Under the pieces are notes generated by a model, which was given only the letters and a program-made list of their open reading frames with translations, ran no database searches and had not been told where the DNA came from. A DNA stretch of 5,033 nucleotides. Source: Acidobacteriaceae bacterium (GTDB lineage: Bacteria > Acidobacteriota > Terriglobia > Bryobacterales > Bryobacteraceae). The stretch is taken from NCBI GenBank assembly GCA_019239585.1, contig JAFAZU010000308.1:1-5033 (forward strand). The letters run 5' to 3'. Position 1 is the first letter of the stretch. Each line of letters opens with the position of its first letter. Positions 4,866 to 5,033 of this stretch are shown here, piece after piece. The position numbers and the translations under genes were made by a program.

Positions 4866-5033
4866 ATGAAAAAAATGCTTTCTGCCTCAATCGTTCTCCT
4901 TGGCCTCGCCAGTACAGCTTTGAATGCCTATCCGCCGATCCCTGATCCACCTGTTGATCCACCCTCTGTTGCTGCCTATCCGCCGATCCCTGATCCACCT
5001 GTTGATCCACCCTCGGTAAGCAACATCGAGTGG
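4866..5033 (+). CDS. Exported proline-rich repeat protein, 3' end outside window
   Basis: Fifty-six codons are open to the edge of the window, without a stop. The first 21 residues form a classic Sec signal: MKK, a hydrophobic core (MLSASIVLLGLASTAL) and a likely cleavage after ALNA. The visible mature part is almost entirely a 16-residue repeat, AYPPIPDPPVDPPSV plus one residue, present twice. Seven of 16 residues are proline and two are aspartate, so it should form an extended, acidic polyproline-type region outside the cytoplasm. The second copy is followed by SNIEW. An AGGGA at 4848-4852 is 13 nt before the ATG, a rather long spacing; MKK and the signal sequence support this start. The gene is divergent from the unknown gene at 4679. 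Function is not recognisable; surface spacer, adhesin or small secreted peptide are all possible. If the frame closes soon after the window it is a very small protein. Confidence 0.7.
   Translation, partial: MKKMLSASIVLLGLASTALNAYPPIPDPPVDPPSVAAYPPIPDPPVDPPSVSNIEW
4926..5021 (+). repeat. 48-bp direct tandem repeat, two copies, in coding sequence
   Basis: Copies 4926-4973 and 4974-5021 are identical over their first 41 bases and differ only in the last seven. The period is 16 codons, so copy-number change would keep the reading frame. Inside each copy TGATCCACC recurs with a 12-bp period (DPPV, DPPS), a second level of repetition. The array is adjacent with no spacers, so it is not CRISPR. 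It is a coding minisatellite that probably arose by recent slippage or unequal recombination. Confidence 0.95.

Noticed and set aside
4926..5021. Direct repeats as a CRISPR array
   Set aside because: The copies are adjacent without spacers, stay in frame with a signal-peptide protein and differ only at the end.

Overview
The window looks like a stretch of a free-living bacterial chromosome of mixed GC content. An Acidobacteriota origin is my best guess, not a demonstrated one. It rests on a recollected resemblance of the 3482-4267 regulator, with its unusual long-insert HTH followed by an S24-like domain, to proteins common in that phylum. Two of the five larger genes start with non-ATG codons. 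No tRNA, rRNA, IS element, CRISPR array or phage structural gene is visible.

Layout. Bases 1-877 (minus) hold the N-terminal two thirds of xseA, the exonuclease VII large subunit, which leaves the window at base 1. Divergent from it across an 81-bp gap is a complete glnA (959-2368, plus), a type I glutamine synthetase of exactly 469 residues with its adenylylation tyrosine at 397. Fifteen bases past the glnA stop lies the end of a convergent, more AT-rich pheA (prephenate dehydratase with an ACT domain, 2384-3232, minus). A 249-bp divergent intergenic region separates pheA from a regulator gene (3482-4267, plus). That region contains a -10 box nested inside an inverted repeat, and an 8-codon upstream ORF that overlaps the regulator start. 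The regulator has an XRE-like N-terminus and an S24/LexA-like C-terminus that keeps the serine motif but has no lysine to complete the dyad. Its 3' end overlaps by 44 bp the 3' end of a convergent gene of unknown function (4224-4679, minus). After 186 bp of regulatory-looking sequence, an exported proline-rich protein with 16-residue tandem repeats begins at 4866 and runs off the window.

How the parts fit. xseA, glnA and pheA are housekeeping genes for DNA repair, nitrogen assimilation and phenylalanine synthesis. They form no obvious operon, since every neighbouring pair is divergent or convergent. The less ordinary part is 3233-5033: a probable non-cleaving S24-type regulator, an overlapping unknown gene, and a repeat-bearing exported protein. 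The regulator promoter and the exported-protein promoter share a GTTC-N6-CGGAA element, which suggests, without proving it, a small local regulon. I see no convincing new defence or mobile system.
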